Source: DAORHV01 sp964448405 (GTDB lineage: Bacteria > Patescibacteriota > Gracilibacteria > Peribacterales > Peribacteraceae). Taken from it: 50,172 bases of DNA. The notes beneath the pieces were generated by a model. It was not told the origin of the DNA, did not search any database, and saw nothing but the letters and a program-made list of their open reading frames with translations. Position 1 is the first letter of the stretch. Every line of letters starts with the position of its first letter. A program made the position numbers and the translations under genes. The stretch lies in NCBI GenBank assembly GCA_964448405.1, contig CAYUVW010000010.1, positions 1-50,172 on the forward strand, in the 5' to 3' direction. Below are positions 15,716 to 24,849 of the stretch, one piece after another.

Positions 15716-18196
15716 TTAGGCCCCGATGCGCCGAATGATTTCTCGATCAACAAATTCTTTGTCGCGGCCGTACTTCAGGCGTGAAAGTTGTTTGTAGGCC
15801 TCGACCGCCTTGGTGTCCTTGGCATACGTTGTTTCCAGCCACGGCTTGGGCACTTCCATGGAGAACGAGCGCGACGGTTGGCCGTCCACCGATAATTTAA
15901 TACATGCCTTGAAGTTATCCAGGTTCACCAAGTCCTGCTCGCTGAACACCGGCGCCATTTCCTTGGCGCAGAACTCTGCGTCCTGCGGGCCGATTTTATA
16001 GAGCATCATGGTGCCGACGTTACCGAATACGGCGCTCTTTAAGTTCACCGCGCCCGACAGCTTGCTGTCTTTCTCCAGCTGGTCGAGATACTGGTGGGCG
16101 ATCACAAGGCCCAGGCGGTACTTGCGTGCCTCGGACAGAATGGATTCGATGGAGTCGGTGACGTAGTTCTGGAATTCGTCGATGTACAGGAAGAAGTCTT
16201 TGCGGGATTTGGCCTCCTGGCGCTGGCGGCGCATGGATGCCACCTGGATTTTGTTCACGATGATCATACCCAGCAGCTTGCTGTTTAAGTCTCCGATGAG
16301 ACCTTTGGACAGGTTCATCAAAATGATTTTCTGATTATCCATGACCTCCTGGAAATCGAACGAGCTCTTCACCTGGCCCACGATGTTGCGGATGAGCGTG
16401 TTGGTCGTGAATTGACCGAACTTTGCGGCGAAGTAGGGGATCATCTCCTGCTTTTCGCGCTGGCCGGTGGCCGCCATCTGCTTGTCCCAGAACGACTTCA
16501 CGATCGGGTTTTTCAGCTTGGCGATCTTGTATTTTGCCCATTCGTCGTCCGTGAACAAGCGCACCAGGTCGGTAATGGCGCCACCTTCGTCCTCATCGGC
16601 CATCAGCGTCAGACAGCCGTTGCGGAAGTAGTCCTGAATACGCGGACCGAAGATTTCTTCGCCGAACATTTTCACCATCATGCTCATGGCGTCGAGCGCG
16701 ATAAGGTCGCGCTCTTCATCGTTCTTGCCTTCCAGCATGTTCAAACCCATCGGCCGGCCGGTGTCGGCCGGGTTGAAGTAGATGACGTCGTCGGCGCGTT
16801 CGCGCGGCACATACGGCAGCAAATCTTCAATCAGCGAGCCGTGCGGATCAACCACGCAAATGCCGTGCTTCTTATGGAAGTCCTGGCGCGCCATCAGCTG
16901 GATGACCGACGATTTACCGGTACCTGTCTGACCGATGACGTAGAAGTGACGGAAGCGGTCTTCGTTTTTCATGAAGATCTTCTTCCGCTCGCCGCGGTAG
17001 GTGTTGTAGCCCAGGAACAAGCCTTCTTCGGGAATATTCTTGGGACACGGAGCAATCTTGAAGTTCTGCCATTTAATCGTGCTGACCTTGTTGTACTTGA
17101 TATTCGGGAAATGGAAGATGCTGGCTAATTCGGCAGTGCCGAGCAGCAGCTTCTTGCTGAACCAGCGCTGCCATAGCGGGCGACTGGGGTTGCGGCGAAT
17201 GAAGCGGTAGATCAGGTTGATGTTCGAGTGGTAGCGCGTGCGTTTGAAGCTGTTGCCGCGGATATCGTTGAACTGCGAAAAGCCACCGACAATCGTGTCC
17301 AACAGCATGTTGCTGCGGTCGGCGGTTTCGGCCGAAGCGACAATGCGGATGACTGCCGTAAAGCCCGGTGAGTTGGCCTTTTCGTCCATGCCTTTGCTGA
17401 GCTCTTCCACCATGCTGGTGATGCGCTCGCCGCTGGAGGTTTCCTTGAACTGGTCTTTGCCGTCCGACGAGAACATGTCGACCAACGAGCTGAGCCACGA
17501 CATGGGGTTCTTCCACGAGAAGTTGCCGCCCTTCTTGGGGTTGAGCAGTTTTTGGGCTTCTTTCTGCACTTTGTCCTGCCATTTGGGCAGCAGCGGTCGC
17601 AGGACGACTTGCACTGCGGCGCCTTCGTTCTTGCTTAACTTAGAGAACGCGTTGGTAATGGCGTTGAACGGGTCGCTTTTAAGGTGCTGATAGCTCTTGA
17701 ATGGATAGACGAAACTCTTGGACGGCAGCAGGTACGTGGACGACGTCACCGAGTTCTTGGTGAAGATGTTGTAGTCCTCCACTTCGTCGATGACTGCATC
17801 GGGGTAGAACGACGTGATTTGCTTTTCGATGATTGGTGCCACGCGACGTGGCGCAACCACGAAAATCAGGATTTCACCGGCCAGTGCTGCGTACTCAAAT
17901 GAGATGAATGGCGAACCTTTCCAATGTCGCTGAATACTGCTTTCGGCCAAGCTTCCGAACGTCTGGTACAGGTGGTCCATGACGCCCAGTACTTCTTTAA
18001 AGTCTTTGCCCGTCGAGAATTGCTCTGATTCCTGTTCCTTGTCTTCCTTGCCCTCTTTTTTTGGCATCAGAATCTGCAAGAAGACGAGCTGCTTTTCGCG
18101 TTTGCGGTCCTCCATTCGGCGCATCGTTTTCAGCCCATGGCGGACTCCCAGCACAATTGCCGCGATGCCGCCGATAAGGATGAGAAATGTCTGCAC
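15716..18196 (-). CDS. HerA/VirD4-like (TraG/DUF87-type) conjugation ATPase, paralog 1
   Basis: An 826-residue membrane-tethered P-loop ATPase. One N-terminal transmembrane segment (residues 2-18) is followed by a long cytosolic region, then the motor domain: Walker A VIGQTGTGKSSV at about residues 420-431, CVVDPHGSLIEDLL, NPADTGRPMGLNML, Walker B FFLYIDEFQNYV and an AHQYLDQL motif near the C-terminus. This resembles the type IV secretion coupling and HerA/FtsK-like families, which pump DNA or protein through membranes. A paralog is encoded at 38104-40728. The GTG start follows TACCAT by 6 nt (leaderless spacing). It sits between the two copies of the 2.2 kb repeat on the same strand. No relaxase, VirB4 or other secretion gene is nearby, so its system is unknown. 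Confidence 0.85.
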   Translation of the reverse strand: MQTFLILIGGIAAIVLGVRHGLKTMRRMEDRKREKQLVFLQILMPKKEGKEDKEQESEQFSTGKDFKEVLGVMDHLYQTFGSLAESSIQRHWKGSPFISFEYAALAGEILIFVVAPRRVAPIIEKQITSFYPDAVIDEVEDYNIFTKNSVTSSTYLLPSKSFVYPFKSYQHLKSDPFNAITNAFSKLSKNEGAAVQVVLRPLLPKWQDKVQKEAQKLLNPKKGGNFSWKNPMSWLSSLVDMFSSDGKDQFKETSSGERITSMVEELSKGMDEKANSPGFTAVIRIVASAETADRSNMLLDTIVGGFSQFNDIRGNSFKRTRYHSNINLIYRFIRRNPSRPLWQRWFSKKLLLGTAELASIFHFPNIKYNKVSTIKWQNFKIAPCPKNIPEEGLFLGYNTYRGERKKIFMKNEDRFRHFYVIGQTGTGKSSVIQLMARQDFHKKHGICVVDPHGSLIEDLLPYVPRERADDVIYFNPADTGRPMGLNMLEGKNDEERDLIALDAMSMMVKMFGEEIFGPRIQDYFRNGCLTLMADEDEGGAITDLVRLFTDDEWAKYKIAKLKNPIVKSFWDKQMAATGQREKQEMIPYFAAKFGQFTTNTLIRNIVGQVKSSFDFQEVMDNQKIILMNLSKGLIGDLNSKLLGMIIVNKIQVASMRRQRQEAKSRKDFFLYIDEFQNYVTDSIESILSEARKYRLGLVIAHQYLDQLEKDSKLSGAVNLKSAVFGNVGTMMLYKIGPQDAEFCAKEMAPVFSEQDLVNLDNFKACIKLSVDGQPSRSFSMEVPKPWLETTYAKDTKAVEAYKQLSRLKYGRDKEFVDREIIRRIGA

Positions 18197-18202
18197 GTTT
18201 CT

Positions 18203-18211
18203 ATGGTAACA
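18203..18211 (-). promoter_or_regulatory. Extended -10 TGTTACCAT, leaderless spacing
   Basis: TGT then TACCAT (18208-18203 on minus), 6 nt before the GTG at 18196. It lies in the 34-nt gap after the FG-GAP copy 2 stop. Confidence 0.55.
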
Positions 18212-18230
18212 CTTTTACGTCGTTCTTTGC

Positions 18231-21200
18231 TTACGGTCGTCCTACCACCCCCCACCACAACTCTCCCACCGGCGTCTCCGGCATGGGCGGTACCTGCAAC
18301 TCCGGTCCCAGCACGTCCGACAACACCGTAATCAACTGTCCCCAGGTGAGCGCTTTCCCGTCACCCACGTTCCCCATGCGCCACAAGTCGTCATCTTGCA
18401 CGCCGGTCAATTCCTGCAAGATTCTCGTCTTCAGCTCTGCAAACACGCCTTCGGCCTCCAGTCTGGTCATGGCTCCCGTCCGCACCCGCGTGTACAGCAC
18501 GTACGACGCAAGCAGCCTGCTCGCATTCGTCACCGACACCGGCGCACTGAAGTCTTTCTGTTCCTCCAGCGTCACATCCTGTGCAAAGCTCAACGGAGTC
18601 AGATCAAACTCCCGAATCGGCCGTTGGAAGCTGTGCAGCAACCGCTGCACGTACGTCGTTCCATCCGCAGTGCCAAACACCCGGTCCGGCGAGAAGATGC
18701 GGTTGGCCGTGCCTCCGCCGCTCACATCCACTCCTCCGCCCCCCAAGCGCTGTACCGCATCGGAGTAGCTCTCCAACGGATGACACGTCATTTTCATGCC
18801 CGCATCCACCAGACCGATCCAGGTCACCGGCTTGTGTACACCCACGCCGATTGTTCCTGCCTGCACCCCGTACTCACTCGGTCGTCCGGTCATCAGCCAC
18901 CGCGTGCGTCCTTCGGCATCGGGTGTTCCCACCGACAGCAACAACTGCAGGCGCTGGAACAAGTTTCCCTCCGCATTCGGCAGAATGTCCGACCGCACCG
19001 ACGTTGCACGACCGATGTCCTGCACCATGCACGGACGACGATCAATCACGCCTGCCGCCGCCAAGTACTCCTGTTCCATGCTCTGATCCCAGCGCACTTC
19101 ATCCGGCAGCGCCGACAACGTCAGCTTGCCGCCCGCAAACGCCGCCTTCACCAGCAAGTCAGCCGCCTCCGACGGTGTCACGCCGCCTCCCAGCGCCACC
19201 TCGAACCCGCGTGGCAGCACGCCTGCCTGCTTCAATGCGGCAAACACGCCGCTCGTTCCATCTTCCTCCGTCGCATCCGGCGGCAATGCCGCCGTTCCAT
19301 CCGCCTTCAGCTTCAGCGCAGCCGCCACCATCGCCATGGCCTCACGCTTCGTCACCGGAGCATCGCCATCGGCAACCAGCACGCCACCTGCATTCCTGCC
19401 CACCGGAACACCCTGGGCGAGCAGCGCGTACGCATTGCTCATCCACGACGTTCCTCCCGCCGTCTCCGGCACCGGCACATCGGCCAGCACCCCCGATGCC
19501 CATCCTTGTTCCTTGGCGGCCGACCGCAATCCTTCCCGCAGCGCATCGCCGCTCTTCGACAAGCTCAAGCACTGTGTTCCGGCCAGCAGCTCAATGAACT
19601 CCTTGCGGCTTACCAATGGCTCGGCCAGTGCGCCGTCCTTCACCAACTGTTGTCCGTACAAGTTCTGCAAACTCCACAGCAACGCCTGGGCAACACTCTT
19701 GCCCTCCGTCTCCACCGCCCCGATGCTCAGACACGGTTTGTAGCCAAGCAGCTTCTGGCTCTTCCAGCCCAATCCCACCGTCGCCGTTTCCCCCGCCACG
19801 ACCTCCACCGATTGTCCTTCGACAGTCGCCACATATCCCTGCAGCACACCAGACGAATCCACCGCCTGAACAACGTATGTTCCGGCCGGAAGGCTCATCT
19901 CGAATGCTCCATTCACGTCCGCCACCACCGCCTGCGTCACCGCAGTACCTTCCACGTCCGTCCCCGTCGCCTCCACCCGCACGCCGCCAAACGCCGTGCG
20001 TTCACCCTTTTCCTTCTTGCCGTTGCCGTTCACATCCACGAACAGCTGTCCCGCAAGCGTCCCGGACGGCACTCCAGCCTCACTTCCCGTCGACTCTTGT
20101 CCCGACAGCCAGTAGCCGCCTCCACCTCCGCCCTCACCGCCGCTCGTCGTTCCTCCGCCTCCCGTACTGCCACCCGTCGTTCCTCCGCCACCGCCGCCCA
20201 CCAAACAATCGCTGCCGATGGTCAGCGTCTGTTCAGCCGACTCATTGCTCAGCTTCAGCCCCGTATCCACCGTCTTCACTCCCCAGTAGTACGTTGCTCC
20301 GCACGCCAACCCATTCACCGTCCGCTGCCGGCTCTGTCCATTCGGCATCATGCGATCCGCATAGTTCGGACTGGCCACCTTGCCCGAAATCACATCGTGC
20401 CCGTTCGACACCGTTCCCACCCGCACCTGGTACTGCAGCTGCCGTGTCGGTGTAATTGCATCCGAACCGGAGCCCCACAACAGGAGTACATCCACCGCGT
20501 TGTAGTAGTAGACAGTTATTTTTACGTTGTCGATTGACGGCGTTGAATTGCCGGAGCCACATGGCAGCTGTGTTGCTGAAAGCGCGGCACCGAAGGTACT
20601 GGCATTAATATCGCTGGTCGTCCATGTTTCTCCCCAGAGGTCGGTTGTACCGCCGTGGTCGACATAGACTCCGCTGGGCCAGAGAACCATGCTTGAGCTG
20701 CGATCGGTTGCTCCAATCGTTCCATTTTTCACAATCCGAATGCCGTTGTCCCACATGCCGCAGCCGCCGTAGTTTTTATGCCATGATGTCACAATACCAA
20801 CAATGGTTGACCCGGAAGGGATGTTGAATCCAAAGTCCGTCGCCTTCAGCCAATGCGTGGTGTGGTTGGTCATGTCCATCATGCCGCCGCTGGAACTAAC
20901 GCTGTTGAGTGTGTAAATGTTTTCCGGATGCAGCCACGGCATGGTCCCCACGCCGGCCACATCAGTGGCCATGAGCGGCGTTTTCGGCGCTGTAGAGCCG
21001 GTGGAATGGCTTGCGCTGATGGTTGAAAGAAGTGTTGCGGGCGCAACAGGAGTGTCGTTTGGCGTGGAGAATGCGATCGAATTCACATAGTGGCGATTCA
21101 CGCCGCCGACGCCGGTGCAGTTGGAATTGTCGTTACCAGCGATGTAATCCAGGTCGGTATCGGCATCGATATCGGCAAGTGCAACTGCAATTGTGCAGTC

Positions 21201-22508
21201 GCTTTCTTCGGTTGGTGTTCCCGTTTGACTGAATATGCCCGATCCATTGTTAATCCACACTTCATTGCCGGCATTGAGGGCGCCGATATCTCCTCCTCCA
21301 AGCAGAACGTCCACGTCGCCGTCGTTATCAAGGTCTGCCAGGCCTGCTGAACGAGCTTCGGCTACAGTGCCGAAGGTCTGCCCCAATGCAAAGGAAGTAC
21401 CTGTTCCGTCATTGAGATAGGTTATGACTTGTCCGAAGGCGATCAAGGAGGCAACGATATCAATATCGCCATCGCCATCCAGGTCAGCCGTATTCAGTGA
21501 ATGATCGTACGAGCCAACCAATGCAGTCGATTGTGTAAAAGCCCCCGTGCCGCTATTCAGGTGCACCAAAACGCTGCTGTTAAAATTCAGTGTAGCAATG
21601 TCCGTGAATCCGTCGCTGTTGAAGTCCGCAGCAGTAATGTGTGTGCATGCCGGTAATTGCGATGCCACTTGCGTGAATGCTCCGGTGCCGTCATTGCGGA
21701 ACGCCGATAGACCATATCCGCTTACCGGACAGCCAATCACGTCCAGGTCGCCGTCGTTGTCCATATCGGTGAGTGCAATATTCATCAATGTAACAAAGCC
21801 GCCTGTAAAAAAATCAGACGCCGCAAAGTTTCCAGAGCCGTCGTTTAGGTACTTTGTCAGTGTAGTGACCGTAAATGGTGTTCGCAGACCAATCAGGTCT
21901 ATATCTCCGTCTCCGTCAATATCTCCAGCGCGCATTGCCTTCGCAGTATGCGACAGTCCGAAATCCGCACCCGGCGTAAAGACGGCCGAACCATTGTTGG
22001 AGTACAGATTGTTTTTTTGAATATCGGTGCTATCGCTGTTTGCGGCTACGTAGTCCAAATCGCCATCGCCATCGACATCGAAGACGGGGAGTGCGATGGT
22101 TTTTTTCGATTCAGCTGTAAAACTCAACAATGAAAAACTGACGGGAAACGCTGCATACACAATCGCTGCGAACTGCGCAGTCAGAATGCACACGGCCAAA
22201 CCGAACATGCCGACTTGCAGGCTTTCATTCCAATGCGGCAGGCGTAAGCGGTGCAGTTCGACATGGGACAACGATGCAGAATGCACTCGCCATTGATTCG
22301 CAACCACATGCCATTGCTCGAAGACGCATACCAGCGACAGCAGGAGGCCGAGCGATACCAATGCAACTGCCAGTGCACCGAAGGTGTCTGCAACCGGAGT
22401 GTCAGTGCCGGAGTTCATTGCAAAGCGTTGAGCCAGCAGCCATAGGGCTAGCCCTGCACAAAGCAGGTGTATGCAGCCGAGGATTACGGTCGACCGTGAA
22501 ACGCGCAT
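18231..22508 (-). CDS. Giant FG-GAP/VCBS repeat surface protein with SLH-like C-terminus (copy 2)
   Basis: About 1425 residues with the same plan as copy 1: N-terminal membrane spans, FG-GAP/VCBS repeats with D-x-D-x-D-G-D-x-D loops (DVDGDGDLDYVAA, DLDGDGDIDIVAS), a jelly-roll-like segment, fibronectin-III-like and Gly-rich linker, an SdrD/SpaA-like B domain and SLH-like repeats. The N-terminal two thirds of the repeat region are clearly diverged from copy 1 while the last 744 or so residues appear identical, ending in GVVGRP and not GVVR. The ATG at 22508 lies 9 nt after CTGCTACAAT, which fixes the start. The two genes form a variable-head/constant-tail pair around the ATPase gene, so recombination or gene conversion between tails is likely. 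Ligand unknown. Confidence 0.87.
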   Translation of the reverse strand: MRVSRSTVILGCIHLLCAGLALWLLAQRFAMNSGTDTPVADTFGALAVALVSLGLLLSLVCVFEQWHVVANQWRVHSASLSHVELHRLRLPHWNESLQVGMFGLAVCILTAQFAAIVYAAFPVSFSLLSFTAESKKTIALPVFDVDGDGDLDYVAANSDSTDIQKNNLYSNNGSAVFTPGADFGLSHTAKAMRAGDIDGDGDIDLIGLRTPFTVTTLTKYLNDGSGNFAASDFFTGGFVTLMNIALTDMDNDGDLDVIGCPVSGYGLSAFRNDGTGAFTQVASQLPACTHITAADFNSDGFTDIATLNFNSSVLVHLNSGTGAFTQSTALVGSYDHSLNTADLDGDGDIDIVASLIAFGQVITYLNDGTGTSFALGQTFGTVAEARSAGLADLDNDGDVDVLLGGGDIGALNAGNEVWINNGSGIFSQTGTPTEESDCTIAVALADIDADTDLDYIAGNDNSNCTGVGGVNRHYVNSIAFSTPNDTPVAPATLLSTISASHSTGSTAPKTPLMATDVAGVGTMPWLHPENIYTLNSVSSSGGMMDMTNHTTHWLKATDFGFNIPSGSTIVGIVTSWHKNYGGCGMWDNGIRIVKNGTIGATDRSSSMVLWPSGVYVDHGGTTDLWGETWTTSDINASTFGAALSATQLPCGSGNSTPSIDNVKITVYYYNAVDVLLLWGSGSDAITPTRQLQYQVRVGTVSNGHDVISGKVASPNYADRMMPNGQSRQRTVNGLACGATYYWGVKTVDTGLKLSNESAEQTLTIGSDCLVGGGGGGTTGGSTGGGGTTSGGEGGGGGGYWLSGQESTGSEAGVPSGTLAGQLFVDVNGNGKKEKGERTAFGGVRVEATGTDVEGTAVTQAVVADVNGAFEMSLPAGTYVVQAVDSSGVLQGYVATVEGQSVEVVAGETATVGLGWKSQKLLGYKPCLSIGAVETEGKSVAQALLWSLQNLYGQQLVKDGALAEPLVSRKEFIELLAGTQCLSLSKSGDALREGLRSAAKEQGWASGVLADVPVPETAGGTSWMSNAYALLAQGVPVGRNAGGVLVADGDAPVTKREAMAMVAAALKLKADGTAALPPDATEEDGTSGVFAALKQAGVLPRGFEVALGGGVTPSEAADLLVKAAFAGGKLTLSALPDEVRWDQSMEQEYLAAAGVIDRRPCMVQDIGRATSVRSDILPNAEGNLFQRLQLLLSVGTPDAEGRTRWLMTGRPSEYGVQAGTIGVGVHKPVTWIGLVDAGMKMTCHPLESYSDAVQRLGGGGVDVSGGGTANRIFSPDRVFGTADGTTYVQRLLHSFQRPIREFDLTPLSFAQDVTLEEQKDFSAPVSVTNASRLLASYVLYTRVRTGAMTRLEAEGVFAELKTRILQELTGVQDDDLWRMGNVGDGKALTWGQLITVLSDVLGPELQVPPMPETPVGELWWGVVGRP
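18244..20477. repeat. 2.2 kb direct repeat, copy 2
   Basis: Partner of 11277-13510 in the same orientation. The 6967-bp unit from one copy to the next contains the rest of one FG-GAP gene and the ATPase gene. Confidence 0.9.
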
Positions 22509-22517
22509 AATCCTCTT

Positions 22518-22526
22518 ATTGTAGCA
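22518..22526 (-). promoter_or_regulatory. Extended -10 TGCTACAAT for FG-GAP copy 2
   Basis: TTTTTC followed by TGC and TACAAT (22523-22518 on minus), 9 nt before the ATG at 22508. Confidence 0.6.
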
Positions 22527-22573
22527 GAAAAACGCCTTTTTTAAAAGAGCGCCATACACCCCGGTAACTGCGA

Positions 22574-22948
22574 CTATGCCTTGCTCTTTACCAAGCGCTC
22601 AACCATCTCCATGAGCGATTTGATCGTCATGTCTTTCTTTACAAAGTAGTCATCCACCTTCAGTGCTGCGCCGCGGTCACGGTTTGCTTGGTCGGCGAAG
22701 TTCGTGAGAATGATGATCGGAAACGTACGCATGTCGGGTGCAAGCTTCTCCAGCACACCGAAACCATCGAGTACCGGCATGTTGATATCCAGCAGCATCA
22801 AATCTGGCTTTTTAGCTTGAATAAGGGACAAGGCCTCTTGTCCGTTGGTGGCCGTACGCACCGAATACACGTCCTTATTGAACTTGCGCATATACAAGTC
22901 TCGGAGGACCGTATCGTCTTCGGCGATGAGTACGTCGTACATGGCCAT
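22574..22948 (-). CDS. Single-domain response regulator (CheY-like receiver)
   Basis: A 124-residue receiver domain with no output domain. Seen: the acidic pair in LIAEDD near the N-terminus, the phospho-acceptor Asp in LMLLDINMPVLDG (about residue 58), the conserved Thr in IIILTNFAD, and the conserved Lys in DYFVKKDMT. It would relay phosphorylation from a histidine kinase to a partner protein, as CheY or Spo0F does; neither a kinase nor a partner is in the window. TATGAT ends 7 nt before the ATG at 22948, so the transcript is probably leaderless. An ATG two codons downstream is the alternative start. The stop lies 65 nt from the start of FG-GAP copy 2. Confidence 0.92.
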   Translation of the reverse strand: MAMYDVLIAEDDTVLRDLYMRKFNKDVYSVRTATNGQEALSLIQAKKPDLMLLDINMPVLDGFGVLEKLAPDMRTFPIIILTNFADQANRDRGAALKVDDYFVKKDMTIKSLMEMVERLVKSKA

Positions 22949-22955
22949 TAGGCAC

Positions 22956-22961
22956 ATCATA
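22956..22961 (-). promoter_or_regulatory. -10-like TATGAT for the receiver gene
   Basis: TATGAT (22961-22956 on minus), 7 nt before the ATG at 22948; leaderless spacing. Confidence 0.5.
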
Positions 22962-23050
22962 CACGAAAATGCTCCCAAAGTGAAGGACCATTCGCCAGCC
23001 TAAGTAAATGATGAAGAAGGTTATGAAGGTGCAAAAGGTTCAGAAGGCAC

Positions 23051-23087
23051 AAAAAAAAGTTCGGAGATTGCTAGCAACCTTCCGAAC
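23051..23087 (-). terminator. Terminator of the rpsB-tsf operon
   Basis: GTTCGGA / TCCGAAC arms (23059-23065 and 23081-23087) around an inner TTGCTAGCAA palindrome; the minus strand ends in eight Ts at 23058-23051. Confidence 0.85.
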
Positions 23088-23122
23088 CTTTTTCGTCATT
23101 TTGTACTTTCCTGACCTTCTTT

Positions 23123-23893
23123 TTAGACCGTGACGCGAGCGTAGGCAGTCACGTTGACGGCGCCGAGCATTTTACCGACGGTCATGGCCTGGTCTTTGAC
23201 GAACGGCTGCGTGATAAGCGCGTTTTCCTCGCGGAATTTCTTTTCCTTACCGATCATGATTTTTTCCATGATTTCGGCCGGTTTCTTTTCCTTCGTCAGC
23301 TGCTCTTTCCAGATTTCGCGCTCTTTGTTGACGGAATCCGAGGAAACTTCTTCAGGCTTCACGTAGGTCGGGTTCATGGCGGCGGCATGCATGGCGACAT
23401 CGGTTGCCTGGGCGGACGTTCCACCATCCAGTCCGACGACCACGCCGATCTTGCGATTGCTGTGGACGTAGCTGCCGATCACGCCGGCTTCCAGAACCTT
23501 GGTCTCGCCGACGGACACGTTCTCACCGAGCTCCAGCACGGCGGCCGGAACCTTGTCCTTGGCGAAGGTGTCCAGGCCAGCCTGTCCTTTGTCATGCAGA
23601 GTCTGGGCCAAGGTCTGGCCGAGCGTGGTAAACGGTTCGGAGCGGGCGACGAAGTCCGTCTCGCACTTCACGAAGACAAGAGCAGCCTTCTTTGCGGAAG
23701 TAGCAATGAAGATGCCGCCTTCATGTTGCTCGCGATCAGCCTTCTTCACGGCCTGGGCCTGACCCTTCTTGCGCAGGATATCAATCGCTTTGTCGGTGTC
23801 GCCATTGGCTTCGTCGAGGGCGTTCTTAGCAGCCAGGATTCCGGCGCCGGTGCGAGCACGCAATTCAGCGACTTGTGCGGGTGATACAGCCAT
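23123..23893 (-). CDS. tsf: Translation elongation factor Ts
   Basis: Guanine-nucleotide exchange factor for EF-Tu. It has 256 residues, near the family size. Seen: the N-terminal UBA-like domain (VAELRARTGAGILAAKNALDEA at residues 8-29), then the hallmark CETDFVAR loop and the core exchange domain, ending in VNVTAYARVTV. It lies 36 nt after rpsB in the conserved rpsB-tsf order. The leader of this ATG is very pyrimidine-rich (TTACCCCCCTCTCCCACTAA) with no Shine-Dalgarno, unexpected for such a highly translated gene. A strong terminator follows. The receiver gene downstream has its own promoter-like element. Confidence 0.97.
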   Translation of the reverse strand: MAVSPAQVAELRARTGAGILAAKNALDEANGDTDKAIDILRKKGQAQAVKKADREQHEGGIFIATSAKKAALVFVKCETDFVARSEPFTTLGQTLAQTLHDKGQAGLDTFAKDKVPAAVLELGENVSVGETKVLEAGVIGSYVHSNRKIGVVVGLDGGTSAQATDVAMHAAAMNPTYVKPEEVSSDSVNKEREIWKEQLTKEKKPAEIMEKIMIGKEKKFREENALITQPFVKDQAMTVGKMLGAVNVTAYARVTV

Positions 23894-23929
23894 AGTTGTT
23901 AGTGGGAGAGGGGGGTAAACAGAAGGGGA

Positions 23930-24637
23930 TTACTCAGCGTCTTTGTCGTCTTTGGCCGAAGCGCGATCGGAGGCCAGTTCGTCCTGCACGGTCTTCAAGA
24001 TGAGCGTGATGGACTTCACGGCATCGTCGTTCGAAGGAATGAACACCTTGAAGGCGTCTGGGTCGGCGTTGCTGTCGCAAATGCCGTAGAGAGGTAGTCC
24101 GATCTTCTTTGCTTCCAGAACGGCGACGCGGTCGCGGACGGCGTCGACGACGAACATGGCGTCGGGCAGACCCGTCATGCCGGCAACACCGGACAGTGCG
24201 GAATCCAGTTTGGCCAGTTCCTTGCGGAGCTGCGTCTGTTCCTTCTTGGTGTACTTTTCGACCTCACCGGTCTTGAAGGAGTTCTGGAGATCCAGGTAGT
24301 AGCGGATGCGGTGCTTCAGTGTTGCCCAGTTGGTGAGCAGTCCCGGAACCCACTTCTTGGTAACGACCGGCTGGCCGGTGGCGCGGCTGAGTTGTTCGAT
24401 CGGCTGGAGAGACTGGAGCTTGGTCGAAACGAACAAGATCGTCTTGCCGCTCTTCTGCAGAGCTTTGAGTTCCTCGCACGTCTTCACCAGGGCCTTGCGC
24501 GTTTTGGCGAGGTCGAAGATGTGAATGCCACGGCGGACGCCGAACAAGTACTGCTTCATCTTGGGGTTCCACTTTTCTTTGCGGTGACCGAAGTGGCAAG
24601 CGGCCTGGACCAAATCTTTTTCCGACGGAATCGGCAT
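23930..24637 (-). CDS. rpsB: 30S ribosomal protein S2
   Basis: Structural protein of the small ribosomal subunit. It has 235 residues, starting MPIPSEKDLVQAACHFGHRK with the family H-F-G-H segment, then WNPKMKQYLFGVRRGIHIFDL, which binds S1/16S. Near the C-terminus DAVRDRVAVLEAKKIGLPLYGICDSNADP carries the conserved E-A-x-x-x-x-x-P-x-x-x-I-x-D-x-N-x-x-P pattern. The ATG at 24637 was chosen because the upstream in-frame codons have no family match. The leader reads CATTCCCCCTTCTACA, pyrimidine-rich with no Shine-Dalgarno. The 212 nt upstream contain several inverted repeats and may regulate the operon. Confidence 0.97.
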   Translation of the reverse strand: MPIPSEKDLVQAACHFGHRKEKWNPKMKQYLFGVRRGIHIFDLAKTRKALVKTCEELKALQKSGKTILFVSTKLQSLQPIEQLSRATGQPVVTKKWVPGLLTNWATLKHRIRYYLDLQNSFKTGEVEKYTKKEQTQLRKELAKLDSALSGVAGMTGLPDAMFVVDAVRDRVAVLEAKKIGLPLYGICDSNADPDAFKVFIPSNDDAVKSITLILKTVQDELASDRASAKDDKDAE

Positions 24638-24849
24638 TGTAGAAGGGGGAATGAGCACGACATACGCGCAGTCGTTAACTCGGTGATGAGTGGTCCTTGG
24701 GTTCAAACCCCCGACATCTTCTCGCCGAGCGCGGAGGATCCTCCTTTCGGAGTCAGGACCGCAGCGATCAATCGGGAGCGAGCCGCCCCTCGTTCTTCAA
24801 CGGGGTGCGGTAGGTGCTTTATACATGTACCGGTGGCCTTTGCGCAAGT
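24638..24849 (-). other. Hairpin-rich region upstream of rpsB (possible leader)
   Basis: No gene seen. It contains a perfect 12-bp palindrome GGAGGATCCTCC (24733-24744), a CTCC-TTTC-GGAG hairpin just beside it, a CCCC/GGGG hairpin at about 24787-24806, and GGGTTTGAACCC. Autoregulatory S2-binding rpsB leaders are known in other bacteria; I cannot match a specific one here. Confidence 0.35.

Noticed and set aside
24690..24735. GGTTCAAACCC resembling a tRNA T-loop upstream of rpsB
   Set aside because: The T stem does not pair well and no acceptor stem, D-arm or anticodon arm can be drawn around it on either strand.
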